Origin: Peronospora farinosa
Lineage: Eukaryota; Oomycota; Peronosporomycetes; Peronosporales; Peronosporaceae
Assembly: GCA_947646735.1 (NCBI GenBank)
Contig: CANTFK010000528.1
Span: 140,497 to 204,496 of the forward strand
DNA length: 64,000 bases
Direction: 5' to 3'
The notes beneath the pieces were generated by a model. That model was not told the DNA's origin and made no database searches. It was given only the letters and a program-made list of their open reading frames with translations. Both the position numbers and the translations under genes were made by a program. Shown here in pieces: positions 20,514 through 29,970 of the stretch (its first letter is position 1; each line of letters starts with the position of its first letter).

Positions 20514-21688
20514 TGTGGTGGAGTGGGATTCGCAAAATTGCTGATGCGATTCCAATTCTCCACTGGCGCCCGGACGACCGACTAACGGAGGGGGTACCCC
20601 GATTCCGTGTATAAAGCCTTCCTCACCTTGTGTACCCGTCGGTAGGGCGGGTTGCTCTCTTCTCGGTGGACTTGAGTCGATGTTGATCTTAAACTGGGTT
20701 AGGGATAGGAGGTTTGGTTATCTTGTGGAAATCTTCACAAGATAAACCGAGTACTTGGTGTGATCTTCCCAATCGATCACGGTTATCCAATAAAGCGAAG
20801 CTTGAATCTTCTGACCACTTGAGCAGAACCTTCTGACCACTTGATCCGTCCTGCACTTGCTTCGCCTTGCCCTACGTGTTTTATCTGCGTCCGATCGCAA
20901 TTGAGTTGTGTTGAGAGTTCTTGCAATCCCTGGCCAAACAATCCAGGGATATGACTTGCGCAGTGTGTAGGCTTCCTCGAGACGTTGGCTGGCCAAAGAA
21001 TCCAGCCCGGAAGAGAAGTTGACACGTGTATCTGAAGTAAAATTGAACTCTGTTAATGTTAACCAATCAAATACCAAAACCTACGATTATGCCTATCTGT
21101 AGTCCAGGATCTATCACCACATGTCACCCTTCCAGGAAAAATCAGACCTCGATATGTGGTCCACCCCAAATGCCTTTGCCATCCCGATCCATCGGCGATC
21201 TTGCCTTATCCTTGGATCGCGTTCAGCCTTGGATCGCGGTCCTGATTCGGATCGCGATTCTGAGTCGGATCGCGCTATACCTTGGATCGCGGTCCTGATT
21301 CGGATCGCGGTTCTGAGTCGGATCGCGCTCAGTCTTGGATCGCGCTTCTGATTCGGATCGCGGTTCTGAGTCGGATCGCGGTCCTGATTCGGATCGCGGT
21401 TCTGAGTCAGATCGCGGTCTACCTTGGATCGCGGTCCTGATTCGGATCGCGATTCTGAGTCGGATCGCGATTCTGAGTCGGATCGCGCTCAGCTTTGGGT
21501 CGCGATTCTGAGTCGGATCGCGCTCAGCTTTGGATCGCGCTTCTGATTCGGATCGCGGTTCTGAGTCGGATCGCGGTTCTGAGTCGGATCGCGCTCAGCC
21601 TTGGATCGCGACCGATCCTGGGTGTGTGGTCCACATAACTTGGATCGCGATCTCCACTCCACGAAATTTGTTTAGCCGCTCTTCCACA
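20514..21688 (-). repeat. 5' LTR of element B (1175 bp) with expanded GATCGCG array
   Basis: It matches the 3' LTR almost exactly outside the array. I count 23 GATCGCG words between about 21214 and 21655, in alternating units of about 18 bp (GGATCGCGGTCCTGATTC and variants). The extra units account for the 267-bp length difference. Confidence 0.9.
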
Positions 21689-21692
21689 TCTC

Positions 21693-22016
21693 CAAGTACA
21701 AGGCAGTTGAAAGCGACTCCTTGTTAAGATGGTTCGTCGAGCTCAACGATGCCATTGAGGCTCGTCGCATCGATGACGATGCGATGAAGGTCAAGTTCGC
21801 CATGTCGAACTTGGCAGGACGTGCCAAAGCTTGAGCCTTAGGGCTCAAACTGCACGACTCATACGTTTTCCCAACGTATAACGTCTTCAAGGCGCGGCTC
21901 AAACACACGTTTGAACCGCCTCGCGCCGAATTCAGGGCTCGGACTGAGCTCCTGGATTTAATACAGGGTAAGCGTGATATACACGCTTACGCCCAACACG
22001 TACGATACCTCGTTAG
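21693..22016 (+). pseudogene. Element A gag, capsid part after element B
   Basis: It continues exactly where 8957 stopped (KYKAVESDSLL, RWFVELNDAIEARR, FEPPRAEFRARTELLDLIQ), as in the uninterrupted copy at 62080-62410. One TGG-to-TGA change stops it at about 21833. It is cut at 22017 by the solo C LTR. Confidence 0.85.
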
Positions 22017-23494
22017 TGTGGTGAAGTGCCAGGAGAATCGGGGCCCAGGGTACAGGGGCCCCAGGGTACAAGAGCCCAGGCCTCGCAAGGTCCCAAGGTT
22101 CAACCGAGGGTCACCAGGGACAAGGGTACCAGTCACCAGGGACAGGGTTACCAGTTGCCGGGGACAGGGGTATCGAACGTCCAGGGTCTTGAAGTCATCA
22201 AAGGTACAAGGTTACCCTACCGGGCGCACACCAGGATTCGAAAGTTGTCCAGTGCCCTGAGGTGGTCCAAGGTCCTAAGGTCAAAGAAGGTACAAGTTAT
22301 TTCAACGTGCAGAGTTGGTACAGGCCCCAACGTCTAAGAGCACAGGGCACAAGAGCCCAGGGTACCAGGGACCAGGGTACCGGGTGCAGGGTACCGGGGT
22401 ACCGAGGCTCAGGGTACATAGTACAAGGCCCAGGGTACAGGGTACAGGGCCCAGGGTACCAGGGCCCAGGGTACAGGGTGCAGGGTACCGGGGTACCGAG
22501 GCTCAGGGTACAAGGCCCAGGGTACAGGGTACAGGGCCCAGGGTCGGCTACAGGGTCCAGGGTACCACGGTACCGGGGTACCAGGAATCCGGGGCCCAGG
22601 GTCCAGGGCTCAGGGTATCAGGGCCCAATGCCCGAGGGTGCAGAAACGGTACACGGAACCTCGAAGATTACAGAAAGTACTGGTACCAAGGAGCCAGTTC
22701 TTCCTCCAAGAGTCGACACGTGGCACTATCCAGATCAAAGGGTTAGGGTTAGGGTTAGGCAAGAAAAAGCATACAAAGTATAAGATAAATAAACACACTC
22801 AAATTTGCATTACACGAGGCAGCTCCAAGCGCTTCCTTCAAGCTTCTTCGTTACCTCACCTATTCCGGGCGGGATACCCTTTGGCCCACCGACGTCAGGT
22901 GATGTGGCGGCTCAAGCAACGCAAGTTGAACCTCAGAATAGTTGGCCTGAGGTGACAAGTTAGTGTCAAGACTCAAGTGCGAACTTGTTTCGATCTACCC
23001 ACCTGTTCCGGGGGAGAATTTTATTTTGCCCCCCCCCCCCCGTTGAAGACAGACGTGTGGTATGATTCAAGCTCGAACGAACCCCAGGAAGTATTTTGAC
23101 CTGTGGATTCGTACCCATTCAAGACCCGCTATAGGAAGCGGTTTCCCTACGGGAAACAAGAAAAGGGGTCCAAGGACCAAGATACCATTAGCCACCGAAG
23201 TGGTACATAGTACCAGGTGCACTGCTATCTACCCAGTCGATTGAGCCCAAGAAACCCTGGGCCCGAGTGAAGCATATCCACTCGGGGACCACCAAGTCCA
23301 AGTCTTATACTAAGACCAAGTCTTTAAGTCTTCTACGTCTAACGAGGAGCAAGACCAGCCAAGCCGACGGGTACACAAGGTGAGACCCAAGGTTGACGCG
23401 ACACGGTATCGGGGCACCCCCTCCGTAAGTCGGCAGTCCGGCGCTGTGTGTGTTTGTGGTTCTCTCACGTCGTTTTAGAATCCACTCCACCACA
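22017..23494 (+). repeat. Solo LTR of family C in element A gag
   Basis: It starts TGTGGTGAAG and ends CTCCACCACA. Target duplication TTAG lies at 22013-22016 and 23495-23498. Its interior has a GGTACC/GGGCCC-rich tandem array (about 22330-22630) and three TTAGGG units (about 22740-22760). A C13 run at 23029-23041 may be inaccurate. There is no internal domain, so the element was lost by LTR recombination. Confidence 0.9.
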
Positions 23495-23498
23495 TTAG

Positions 23499-23963
23499 CT
23501 GTATCGTACTGAACCCAATCGATGAACACACGCAGGTTACTGTGTTCATCAAGGGTCTGACAGATGGTCCTGTTAAGACCCACCTGTTCCGCTTGGAGCT
23601 AGAATCGCTGGATCAAGCGATCTCTGCAGCGGAACAGGAGGACTTAGCCTACAACAGGCTCACGTCCACTCGGGGTCCTATCGTCCACCGAGACGACAGG
23701 AGGGCGGAGGTCCAGAACCAATGGACCTCTCCTATGTAGAGAGCGAGCGACCTTGCTCTCCAGGGTACAAGCGATTGCAAAAGTGCAATCGCTGTCAGAA
23801 GTTGGGCCACTACGCTTATGAGTGTAGTGCCCCACGCCCAGTGTCTCGTAACACTGGGAGTGACGATCGATCGTCTGCCAAGAAGGGCCATATACGTGGG
23901 TCCCACGTTGCTGCGAAATCGCAACAACGTGGTGGACCATCAAAAAACGGTCGGGGTCAGTAG
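23499..23963 (+). pseudogene. Element A gag, C-terminal part with CCHC knuckle
   Basis: It resumes capsid (FIKGLTDGPVKTHLFRLE, AISAAEQEDLAYNRL), then in a shifted frame a zinc knuckle CNRCQKLGHYAYEC (CX2CX4HX4C). The shift between 23739 and 23721 breaks the frame in this copy. Confidence 0.8.
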
Positions 23964-23965
23964 GG

Positions 23966-24547
23966 GTGGAGCGCTCCACTGATCCAGCAACGTCAAGAGA
24001 GTTCGCGAGACTCTTGACGAGGGTTGCTCCCAACACACAGTCACTGTGTGTTGCCGCTCCCAGTGATGAGGTATCCCTCATCACCTTGAAAATCGAAGTG
24101 AAAAAGAACATGTCACTTCGCGCCCTAGTTGATTGTGGGGCTTCGAACAACTTTGTTCGACGCCAATCGCTAGATGATCGTAGGCTCAAATATGTTGAGC
24201 GCGAGACCCCTTCAACGAGGATGACGGTGCGCCTTGCAACTGGCGCATCCGTAACAGTAAAGAAACTTGTAGTGGGAATTCACTACACGCTAGAAGGCAA
24301 AGAGTACGATGATGATTTCATCGTACTTGATCTGGATGACAAATTTGATGTCATCCTAGGATTACCATGGCTCAGAAGGTACGAGCCATGGGTCAGCTGG
24401 AAGCATCGAACCGTGAAGATGCCTGCCACTTGTTCATCAGATGGCCATCTGATGAACGTCTTGGAGCGCTCACAAGCGTGTGCATGTAGTGTGACGGCCT
24501 CACTTGTGGTTCGGTCGTTAGTACGACTGCACAAGAACTCAGCGTGA
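23966..24547 (+). CDS. Element A retropepsin-like protease
   Basis: A 193-aa frame with the active-site sequence ALVDCGASNNFV, a flap-like central part and the second hydrophobic element VILGLPWLRRYEP, as in Ty3/gypsy proteases. It cleaves Gag-Pol. The strand is packed with inverted repeats (for example CAACACACAG at 24031 with CTGTGTGTTG at 24044; a perfect 24-bp palindrome at 24433-24456). Confidence 0.82.
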   Translation: MERSTDPATSREFARLLTRVAPNTQSLCVAAPSDEVSLITLKIEVKKNMSLRALVDCGASNNFVRRQSLDDRRLKYVERETPSTRMTVRLATGASVTVKKLVVGIHYTLEGKEYDDDFIVLDLDDKFDVILGLPWLRRYEPWVSWKHRTVKMPATCSSDGHLMNVLERSQACACSVTASLVVRSLVRLHKNSA

Positions 24548-25299
24548 CATACAGTCACGCTGTGGAGAAAGCTGAAGGCGGCTGTGCAAAAGCACAGGCA
24601 GCGCCGAAGGTCCACCAATCGAATAAGTCGAGTGGACCGGGACATGAATGCTCGCCTAGAGGGCAGCATTCACCGAAGAGTAAACCGGTTGCCCAGAAGC
24701 GGCAACACGGTAATCCTAGATCAACTGGAGAGTTGATCGTAGAGGATCTCGCTGTGGTTGCGCCACCACAGCTAGAGGAAGTCGATGGAACAGGTTCCAT
24801 CGAGCCTGCGGGAATAAGTCCCCAGGAAATGATCACTGAGGGAATAAGTCCCCAGTGCCCTGAGGGAATAAGTCCCCAGGAAGTAACCGAGACGTTAAAC
24901 GTCTTGGTTAATGACGAATCAAACGTGGGCGCTTATACGCTTAATGTGATTGCGCCTCCGAAGTTAACTTTGGAGATAACTCAGTTGCCTACGCTAGAAC
25001 CTAAAAGGTTTTTGCGTGATCTGCGTAGTGGCAAAGTCAAGCAGATCTGTGTGCTCGTCGCAGAAGACGAGTACATGACTGACATTCGTTCAGCAACAGT
25101 TTTTGCCGAGAACGAACGGGTTCTCAGCAGCTCATCAATGGACGAAAGTGTCCTTGATGAGAAGACTCGGATTGAGCGATATACATCGCAATCCTGGGAG
25201 TCGCTGAAGTCAAATCCTTTGTATAAGGATTTGGTCGAATTCAAGGATGTATTCCCTGAATCCGTTCCGTGCGAGTTGCCTAAGGAAAAAGGTACTTGA
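24544..25299 (+). CDS. Element A pol linker upstream of RT
   Basis: A 251-aa frame with a short tandem repeat GISPQ(E/C) (three times around 24810-24880) and ending in the conserved pre-RT segment FKDVFPESVPCELPKEKGT, after which a TGA stop at 25298-25300 interrupts the polyprotein. No enzymatic domain is seen. Confidence 0.6.
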   Translation: MTYSHAVEKAEGGCAKAQAAPKVHQSNKSSGPGHECSPRGQHSPKSKPVAQKRQHGNPRSTGELIVEDLAVVAPPQLEEVDGTGSIEPAGISPQEMITEGISPQCPEGISPQEVTETLNVLVNDESNVGAYTLNVIAPPKLTLEITQLPTLEPKRFLRDLRSGKVKQICVLVAEDEYMTDIRSATVFAENERVLSSSSMDESVLDEKTRIERYTSQSWESLKSNPLYKDLVEFKDVFPESVPCELPKEKGT

Positions 25300-25338
25300 C
25301 ACGAGATAGACCTTGTTCCTGGCACAAAACATTGTGTC

Positions 25339-26098
25339 ATGAAGCAGTGGTCACTGCCTCGGGAGCAGGTCGAGGCGATCGACAAGTTCTTTGCTGATCG
25401 CCTAGCAGCGCTATGTGAGGGAGTCAACTTCACCTCACATCTCTTGGACCTTTTGTGTGCGCAAGGCCACAGGAGGGTGGCGGATAGTACACGCGTTCAA
25501 CAAGTTGAACGCTGCAACGATACCGGCGCAAACGCCGATACCGAGAAAGTACGTAATCATAGATGGTATGTCTAACAGTACCATCTTTTCGTCCATGGAT
25601 CAAATGGATGTGTTCTATCAGATCCTAATGCGTGAACGGGACATCCCGTACACAGCAGTGAGCACTCCCAGTGGTATGCTCTGGGAATGGTTGGTGACGC
25701 CGCAAGGGCTTAGTAATGCACCAGCCACATTCAATAGATCTGTTTCACATCTATTGAGACCGGTGCGCGAATTCGCACCGAGTTACTTCGATGATGTATT
25801 CGTCCATAGCAGGGCTATGGACGGGAAAACAGACGTGGAAGTCCATAGACTCCACGTCCGTTATATTCTTACACTTATGCGCGAGCATAAGTTGTACGAC
25901 AACCTCAAGAAGTGTATATTCGCAGCTAGCGAACTACCACTTCTTGGGTGCATCGTCGGAAAGAACGGCTTACGCCCTGATCCAGAGAAGATCAAGGCGA
26001 TCACCGACTGGCCACTGACAGTCGATGTCAAGGGAATAAGGAAGTTCCTTGGGCTAGCGGCGTACTTGCCAAGTACTCGCGCAATTACGCCGAAATGA
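25339..26098 (+). CDS. Element A reverse transcriptase
   Basis: It begins in the frame at 25339 (MKQWSLPREQVEAIDKF) and shifts to 25415-26098. Motifs: GGWRIVHAFNKLN, SSMDQMDVFYQI, TPQGLSNAPATF, catalytic YFDDVF, LLGCIVGKNGLRPDPEKI. It ends at a TGA at 26096-26098. It synthesises cDNA. Dense hairpins continue, for example CGTCCATAGC (25801) with GCTATGGACG (25814). Confidence 0.86.
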
Positions 26099-26100
26099 CA

Positions 26101-26566
26101 GTACATCTTTCTTGTTTACTCAAAAAATGTAAAGTGGAACTGGAACGCTGACTGTCAGCGTTCCTTTGAACGTATCAAGCAAAGCTTGATGCAATCGCCA
26201 GTATTGGCGATTGCCGATCAAGACAGACCATTTCATGTGGTCTGTGACGCCAGTGATTTTTCAATCGGCTGCGCACTGATACAATATGATACAGACGTCG
26301 CAGAGCGTGTCGTCTGTTATCAATCGCGTCAGCTGCAACCGGCTGAGCGCAATTACCCGGTGCATGACAAGGAACTCCTTGCCATGAAGTATGCACTGGC
26401 TAAGTTTCGCGTCTATCTCTTAGGAGATAGACCGTTCATTGTGTATACAGACCATGCGTCACTACGCACGGCTGTAAATAGTCCACACCTCTCGCAACGA
26501 ATGGCGAGATGGTTGTCGTTCTTCGCGGAGTACAACTTCTCCGTGGAGTATAAAGGGACGACTTAA
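26101..26566 (+). CDS. Element A RNase H
   Basis: The frame starts about 26186 but homologous sequence begins near 26101. It shows VVCDASDFSIGCALIQ, AERNYPVHDKELLAM and VYTDHASLRT, the gypsy RNase H active-site Asp/Glu/Asp regions, and ends SVEYKGTT then a stop. There is only one RNase H here, unlike elements B and C. Confidence 0.85.
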
Positions 26567-26732
26567 CGTCGTCGCCGATGCTCTTTCACTTCGGCCTGAC
26601 CTAGAGCCGACTGTGCAATCCGAAAGTCATGTGAACACCACTGTCGCCACGCTGAGTACCAGCGTCTTGTCGTAGAGCTTACTCGACGACATTAGAAGGG
26701 CATGCGCACAAGATAATGATCTTGTATGCCTG

Positions 26733-27863
26733 ATGGAGTACCTCAAGGACCCATCCACGCAAGCTAAGAAGCGCTTGCCTGCCATGTATCGATCTTCTCT
26801 CGATCGATACATCCAGCGGGACGGCTTACTGTACTACACAGCCGTCAACAACGACACGCCTCGTGTCGTTGTACCGCCACAACATGATCTCAGGTTACGG
26901 ATCATGTTTGAATGTCACGATGCACCAATAAGTGGGCATCGCGGCCGTGAGAAGACTTACCTCACGGTCATTCGCGACTTTTACTGGCCACGCCAGTATA
27001 AGTTTGTGCGCAAGTACGTGCGTGCTTGCGAGGTGTGTCAACGAGTGAAGCCTAGTCCTTCACTCCGTGCACCATTGCAGCCTCTGCATGTTCCGGCAGA
27101 GTGCTGGGAGTCCGTATCAATGGACTTCGTCTTTGGGACCCCCAAAGACGCTCACAAGAATAATGGTATTCTCGTGTTTGTAGACAGGTTCAGCAAGATG
27201 GTACATCTTGTTGCTGTACCTGAGTCGATCACAGCAGAGGGCTGTGCTCGAGTGTTTATCGATACAATTTTTCGATTGCACGGTTTACCCCGTGAACTTG
27301 TGTCCGATAGGGACCCCCGGTTCACGGCTGAGTTTTGGCGTTCCGTGTTCCAAACACTTGGAACACGGCTCGCAATGTCTACTTCTGACCATTCAGAAAC
27401 TGATGGTCAGACTGAACGCGCCAATCGCGTCCTCGAAGAGATTATTCGAGGGTACGTCCACTCGTTTACGAGTTGGAGTGAGTTCTTGTCGATGGTCGGA
27501 TTCGCCATCAACAGCTCCGTGCATGCTTCCACAACGCATAAACCGTTCTACGTGAATGGCCTTCGCCATCCACGTGTCCCCACATTAGTAGAGGGTGAAT
27601 ATAATTTAAGGGGGGGAGGGACTCGCTCGAGCGAGAACCAATCTGACTCTTGCTCATCACGCGACGACGTTATGGTCGACGCGAAAGTAACCGAAGTCGA
27701 CCCATTCGACTTCGGTGAAGAGGAAGAAAGTAAGAGCGATGACGCTCTTACTGATAACGATGCTGAAGATATCAGCATCGTTCGAGGCATCACAAGTGAG
27801 AACAGTAATGTTCTCGCTGAAATAGTAATTGATATCTCTGCAGTGCATTGTGAGTGCCAATAG
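26733..27863 (+). CDS. Element A integrase
   Basis: A 376-aa frame with the HHCC zinc region (HDAPISGHRGREKTY ... CEVCQRVKP), catalytic Asp in SMDFVFGTP, Asp in LVSDRDPRFTAEF and Glu in DGQTERANRVLEE. The last 80 residues (27600-27863) are acidic and outside the core. Beyond this the frame shifts to 27829-28368. Confidence 0.87.
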   Translation: MEYLKDPSTQAKKRLPAMYRSSLDRYIQRDGLLYYTAVNNDTPRVVVPPQHDLRLRIMFECHDAPISGHRGREKTYLTVIRDFYWPRQYKFVRKYVRACEVCQRVKPSPSLRAPLQPLHVPAECWESVSMDFVFGTPKDAHKNNGILVFVDRFSKMVHLVAVPESITAEGCARVFIDTIFRLHGLPRELVSDRDPRFTAEFWRSVFQTLGTRLAMSTSDHSETDGQTERANRVLEEIIRGYVHSFTSWSEFLSMVGFAINSSVHASTTHKPFYVNGLRHPRVPTLVEGEYNLRGGGTRSSENQSDSCSSRDDVMVDAKVTEVDPFDFGEEEESKSDDALTDNDAEDISIVRGITSENSNVLAEIVIDISAVHCECQ

Positions 27864-28368
27864 CAACGAGTCAGCTGAGGATTTCCTGCTGACTCGTGAA
27901 GCGGTAGTCCGTTTCGTGCAAGACTCCATCGCAGAAGCGGTGGACAAGCAAAAGCGAAACGCAGACAATAATGGAAGGGCAAATGCTCAAACATTTATTG
28001 AAGGTGATTTAGTTTTACTGTCAACAGTAAACCTACCTAAACATGTAGTGACAAACGTGGGCAGCAATAAATTGTTACCCAAGTACATCGGCCCGTTTCG
28101 CGTATTGCGCCGCCTAGGCAACGCATACACGATCGAGTTGTCACGCAGGATGCGTACGCATCCTACGTTTTACGTGGGACGTCTTCGTCCGTACGTTCAG
28201 TACGCGGCTTCTTCGAACGACGAAGATAGCCATTACTCTCAAGAATCCCCTTCAGATTCTTGTTGTCACGAACCAGATTCGATACCTGGTCGTGTAGAGA
28301 TGAGATCGTCCCATAATATCGGACGATCTCCTGACGAGCTGTCGCCAGCTCGTTACTTAGAGAATTAA
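27829..28368 (+). CDS. Element A integrase C-terminal domain
   Basis: A 179-aa frame with the gypsy integrase C-terminal signature (LPKYIGPFRVLRRLGNAYTI, THPTFYVGRLRPYV). It ends in a low-complexity Ser/Asp region. It is likely fused to the integrase and to the chromodomain downstream in an intact copy. Confidence 0.82.
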   Translation: MISLQCIVSANSNESAEDFLLTREAVVRFVQDSIAEAVDKQKRNADNNGRANAQTFIEGDLVLLSTVNLPKHVVTNVGSNKLLPKYIGPFRVLRRLGNAYTIELSRRMRTHPTFYVGRLRPYVQYAASSNDEDSHYSQESPSDSCCHEPDSIPGRVEMRSSHNIGRSPDELSPARYLEN

Positions 28369-28852
28369 GCCGCCGTTCATTCTCCAATAGTGCGACAGCA
28401 TTGTTTGCCCGAGACTTTTCATGGTCAAACCCAAGCTGTCGCACAATGTACTCTAAGCTGCGACGCTCCCGTTCGTGATCAACATCACAACGTAGCTCAC
28501 GAGTTACACGGGCAAACCCGTCTAACTCAGCAGCCAAGTCCGATGAAAGATTCGGACAGGGTTTTCCCTCCACCACCGCATCCGCTGGTGGACTCCCATG
28601 GTGGGAAGCGCTTCCTCGTGGAACGCTTACTAAATTACCGCGAGGCAAAGGGACGTTGGACGAGTTATCTTGTTTGGTGGCGTGGCTATCCGCCTTCGGC
28701 GGATAGCTGGGAACCTCGGGCCCAACTGATGGCCGACGTTGCCGGCCTTGTCGAACAGTACGACAAGGGGCACCCGATGGTGAAGGACCATCGGAAAACG
28801 AGCGCCCAGCGCGTTCGTAAAGGGATTGCAAAGTAGCAATCCCTTCACGCAT
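28163..28852 (-). CDS. Element A antisense ORF, coiled coil with basic tail (tentative)
   Basis: A 229-aa minus-strand frame lying over the integrase end and chromodomain. Its second half is coiled-coil-like (RRLNSLSNELATARQEIV, SSLHDQVSNLVRDNKNL) and ends with a basic RRSKKPRTER. Composition resembles the antisense proteins of B and C, but I see no direct alignment. Because inverted repeats make both strands alike, an antisense frame can stay open without being a gene. Confidence 0.35.
   Translation of the reverse strand: MREGIATLQSLYERAGRSFSDGPSPSGAPCRTVRQGRQRRPSVGPEVPSYPPKADSHATKQDNSSNVPLPRGNLVSVPRGSASHHGSPPADAVVEGKPCPNLSSDLAAELDGFARVTRELRCDVDHERERRSLEYIVRQLGFDHEKSRANNAVALLENERRLNSLSNELATARQEIVRYYGTISSLHDQVSNLVRDNKNLKGILESNGYLRRSKKPRTERTDEDVPRKT
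28390..28836 (+). CDS. Element A chromodomain
   Basis: The C-terminal part reads RFLVERLLNYREAKGRW, YLVWWRGYPPSADSWEPRAQL, a typical chromodomain with aromatic cage positions. The stop codon itself lies in the loop of a 10-bp hairpin (AAGGGATTGC 28820-28829 with GCAATCCCTT 28836-28845). An antisense ORF covers the same DNA. Confidence 0.85.
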   Translation: MRQHCLPETFHGQTQAVAQCTLSCDAPVRDQHHNVAHELHGQTRLTQQPSPMKDSDRVFPPPPHPLVDSHGGKRFLVERLLNYREAKGRWTSYLVWWRGYPPSADSWEPRAQLMADVAGLVEQYDKGHPMVKDHRKTSAQRVRKGIAK

Positions 28853-28926
28853 CTCAGAAGAGATGCGAGCCCTCTAACAGGGCTCAGTAAGGAGGTACGC
28901 CTCCTTAGGCGCTCTTGACGAGGTGC

Positions 28927-29541
28927 TCAGGAACCCCGGGCATGGGTCGCCCCAAGAGAGGCATAACAGGCCTGCCTCTCTAGATAACCGGTGCAAACGA
29001 TAGCATGCACCGGACGTACTTCATTACTCAAACTTATTGCGGCTAGCAAACAGTCTTTAAAACCAAGCCTCTTTCCCAACGTGTAAGACGTTGGTGATAA
29101 CGCGTTCCAAGATTGGAGGAACGCGTCAGCCTCACGCTTCTTGTGTGGGCCATAACATCGATGTTCAAGAAACACATCGCTGTAATAGTCGTTCTCAGTG
29201 CGAAAGTTCTTCGCACTGGCGTCAAGGCCATGAAGCTTTGACGCATCAAACAACGGTATGGGAAATCGTTCCTTGTTATTTCCAGACCAACGATCAAGCA
29301 GATGCTTAGGTAGCATCCATGGCTTGCGATCAGGAGCAAGACGCAATACGTTGCGATCTAAAGCCTCCTGCGTGGTGTCAACAGAAGTACCGACACCACG
29401 AGCATTAGTGTCAACAGAAGTATCGACACTTCGAGCATTGATGTCAGTAGAAGCACTGACATCACCCTTACGATCCCCACCCGAGTCACTATCCTTCGAC
29501 TCGTTTGGCGAGTCGTCTGATTCATCAGAAGACCCGAACAT
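28927..29541 (-). CDS. Element A 3'-region antisense ORF (204 aa)
   Basis: A minus-strand frame in the region between the chromodomain and the 3' LTR, where no sense frame exists. The N-terminus is acidic and Ser-rich (SSDESDDSPNESKDSDS), followed by SVDTSVDTNARGV repeats and a globular-looking part (RKPWMLPKHLLDRWSG, FPIPLFDASKLHGL). Family unknown. Position and orientation match the antisense genes of B and C. Confidence 0.5.
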   Translation of the reverse strand: MFGSSDESDDSPNESKDSDSGGDRKGDVSASTDINARSVDTSVDTNARGVGTSVDTTQEALDRNVLRLAPDRKPWMLPKHLLDRWSGNNKERFPIPLFDASKLHGLDASAKNFRTENDYYSDVFLEHRCYGPHKKREADAFLQSWNALSPTSYTLGKRLGFKDCLLAAISLSNEVRPVHAIVCTGYLERQACYASLGATHARGS

Positions 29542-29556
29542 TCACGATGCATTGAT

Positions 29557-29862
29557 TCACTCATGTACAACGATCCCTCTTCGTAACATTTGACGACGAG
29601 GTATCACTCCGGGGAGATCCCCGGAGGGACACAGGTGACTTTGAGCCGGATGCGTCATCCGACTCTCAGAGTAGTCAACGACTAACTCTGGGTCAACATC
29701 TTCACGTGGCGAAGCGCTACGTGAACCTGCAACAGGCGTTGCAGGCTGATGTTGACTTCCAGCAGACACATTAGTGTCTGCTGGCTGAGGCTGTGAAGCC
29801 TCAGTAGCGGCTGCACACAGGCGTGCAGCCGAGCTCTTAGCTGCCTTAGCAGCGACGCGCAT
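29557..29862 (-). CDS. Element A 3'-region antisense ORF, N-terminal piece (101 aa)
   Basis: Ala/Ser/Gln/Pro-rich frame directly upstream of the previous one in antisense order, separated by 15 bp and a stop. It could be the N-terminal part of the same gene, broken by a stop or frameshift. No recognised domain. Confidence 0.35.
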   Translation of the reverse strand: MRVAAKAAKSSAARLCAAATEASQPQPADTNVSAGSQHQPATPVAGSRSASPREDVDPELVVDYSESRMTHPAQSHLCPSGDLPGVIPRRQMLRRGIVVHE

Positions 29863-29958
29863 TGACTTAGTCGTAGCGTAAATTGTTGGAATAAAAGAAA
29901 ATTCAACAAGTGCTCCTTTCCCATAGTTACTAAACAGTCATTAATGTGACTGTTGTTT

Positions 29959-29967
29959 GAGGGGGGG
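29959..29967 (+). promoter_or_regulatory. Polypurine tract of element A
   Basis: GAGGGGGGG lies immediately 5' of the 3' LTR (29971), as expected for the plus-strand primer. Confidence 0.65.
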
Positions 29968-29970
29968 TGA

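Larger units (their letters stand above)
8958..21688 (-). mobile_element. Element B: Chronos-like Ty3/gypsy element inserted in A gag
   Basis: It is a complete 12.7-kb element on the minus strand, bounded by LTRs 20514-21688 (5') and 8958-9865 (3'). Target duplication TCTC lies at 8954-8957 and 21689-21692, and A gag reads through when B is removed. Apart from the tandem array inside them, the LTRs show very few differences in my reading, so insertion was recent. The internal order is gag, CCHC knuckles, protease, repeat linker, RT, RNase H, second RNase H, integrase, chromodomain, then an antisense gene. The whole element is conspicuously rich in GATCGCG. The dual RNase H plus chromodomain architecture matches the oomycete Chronos group as I recall it from the literature. 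Confidence 0.9.
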
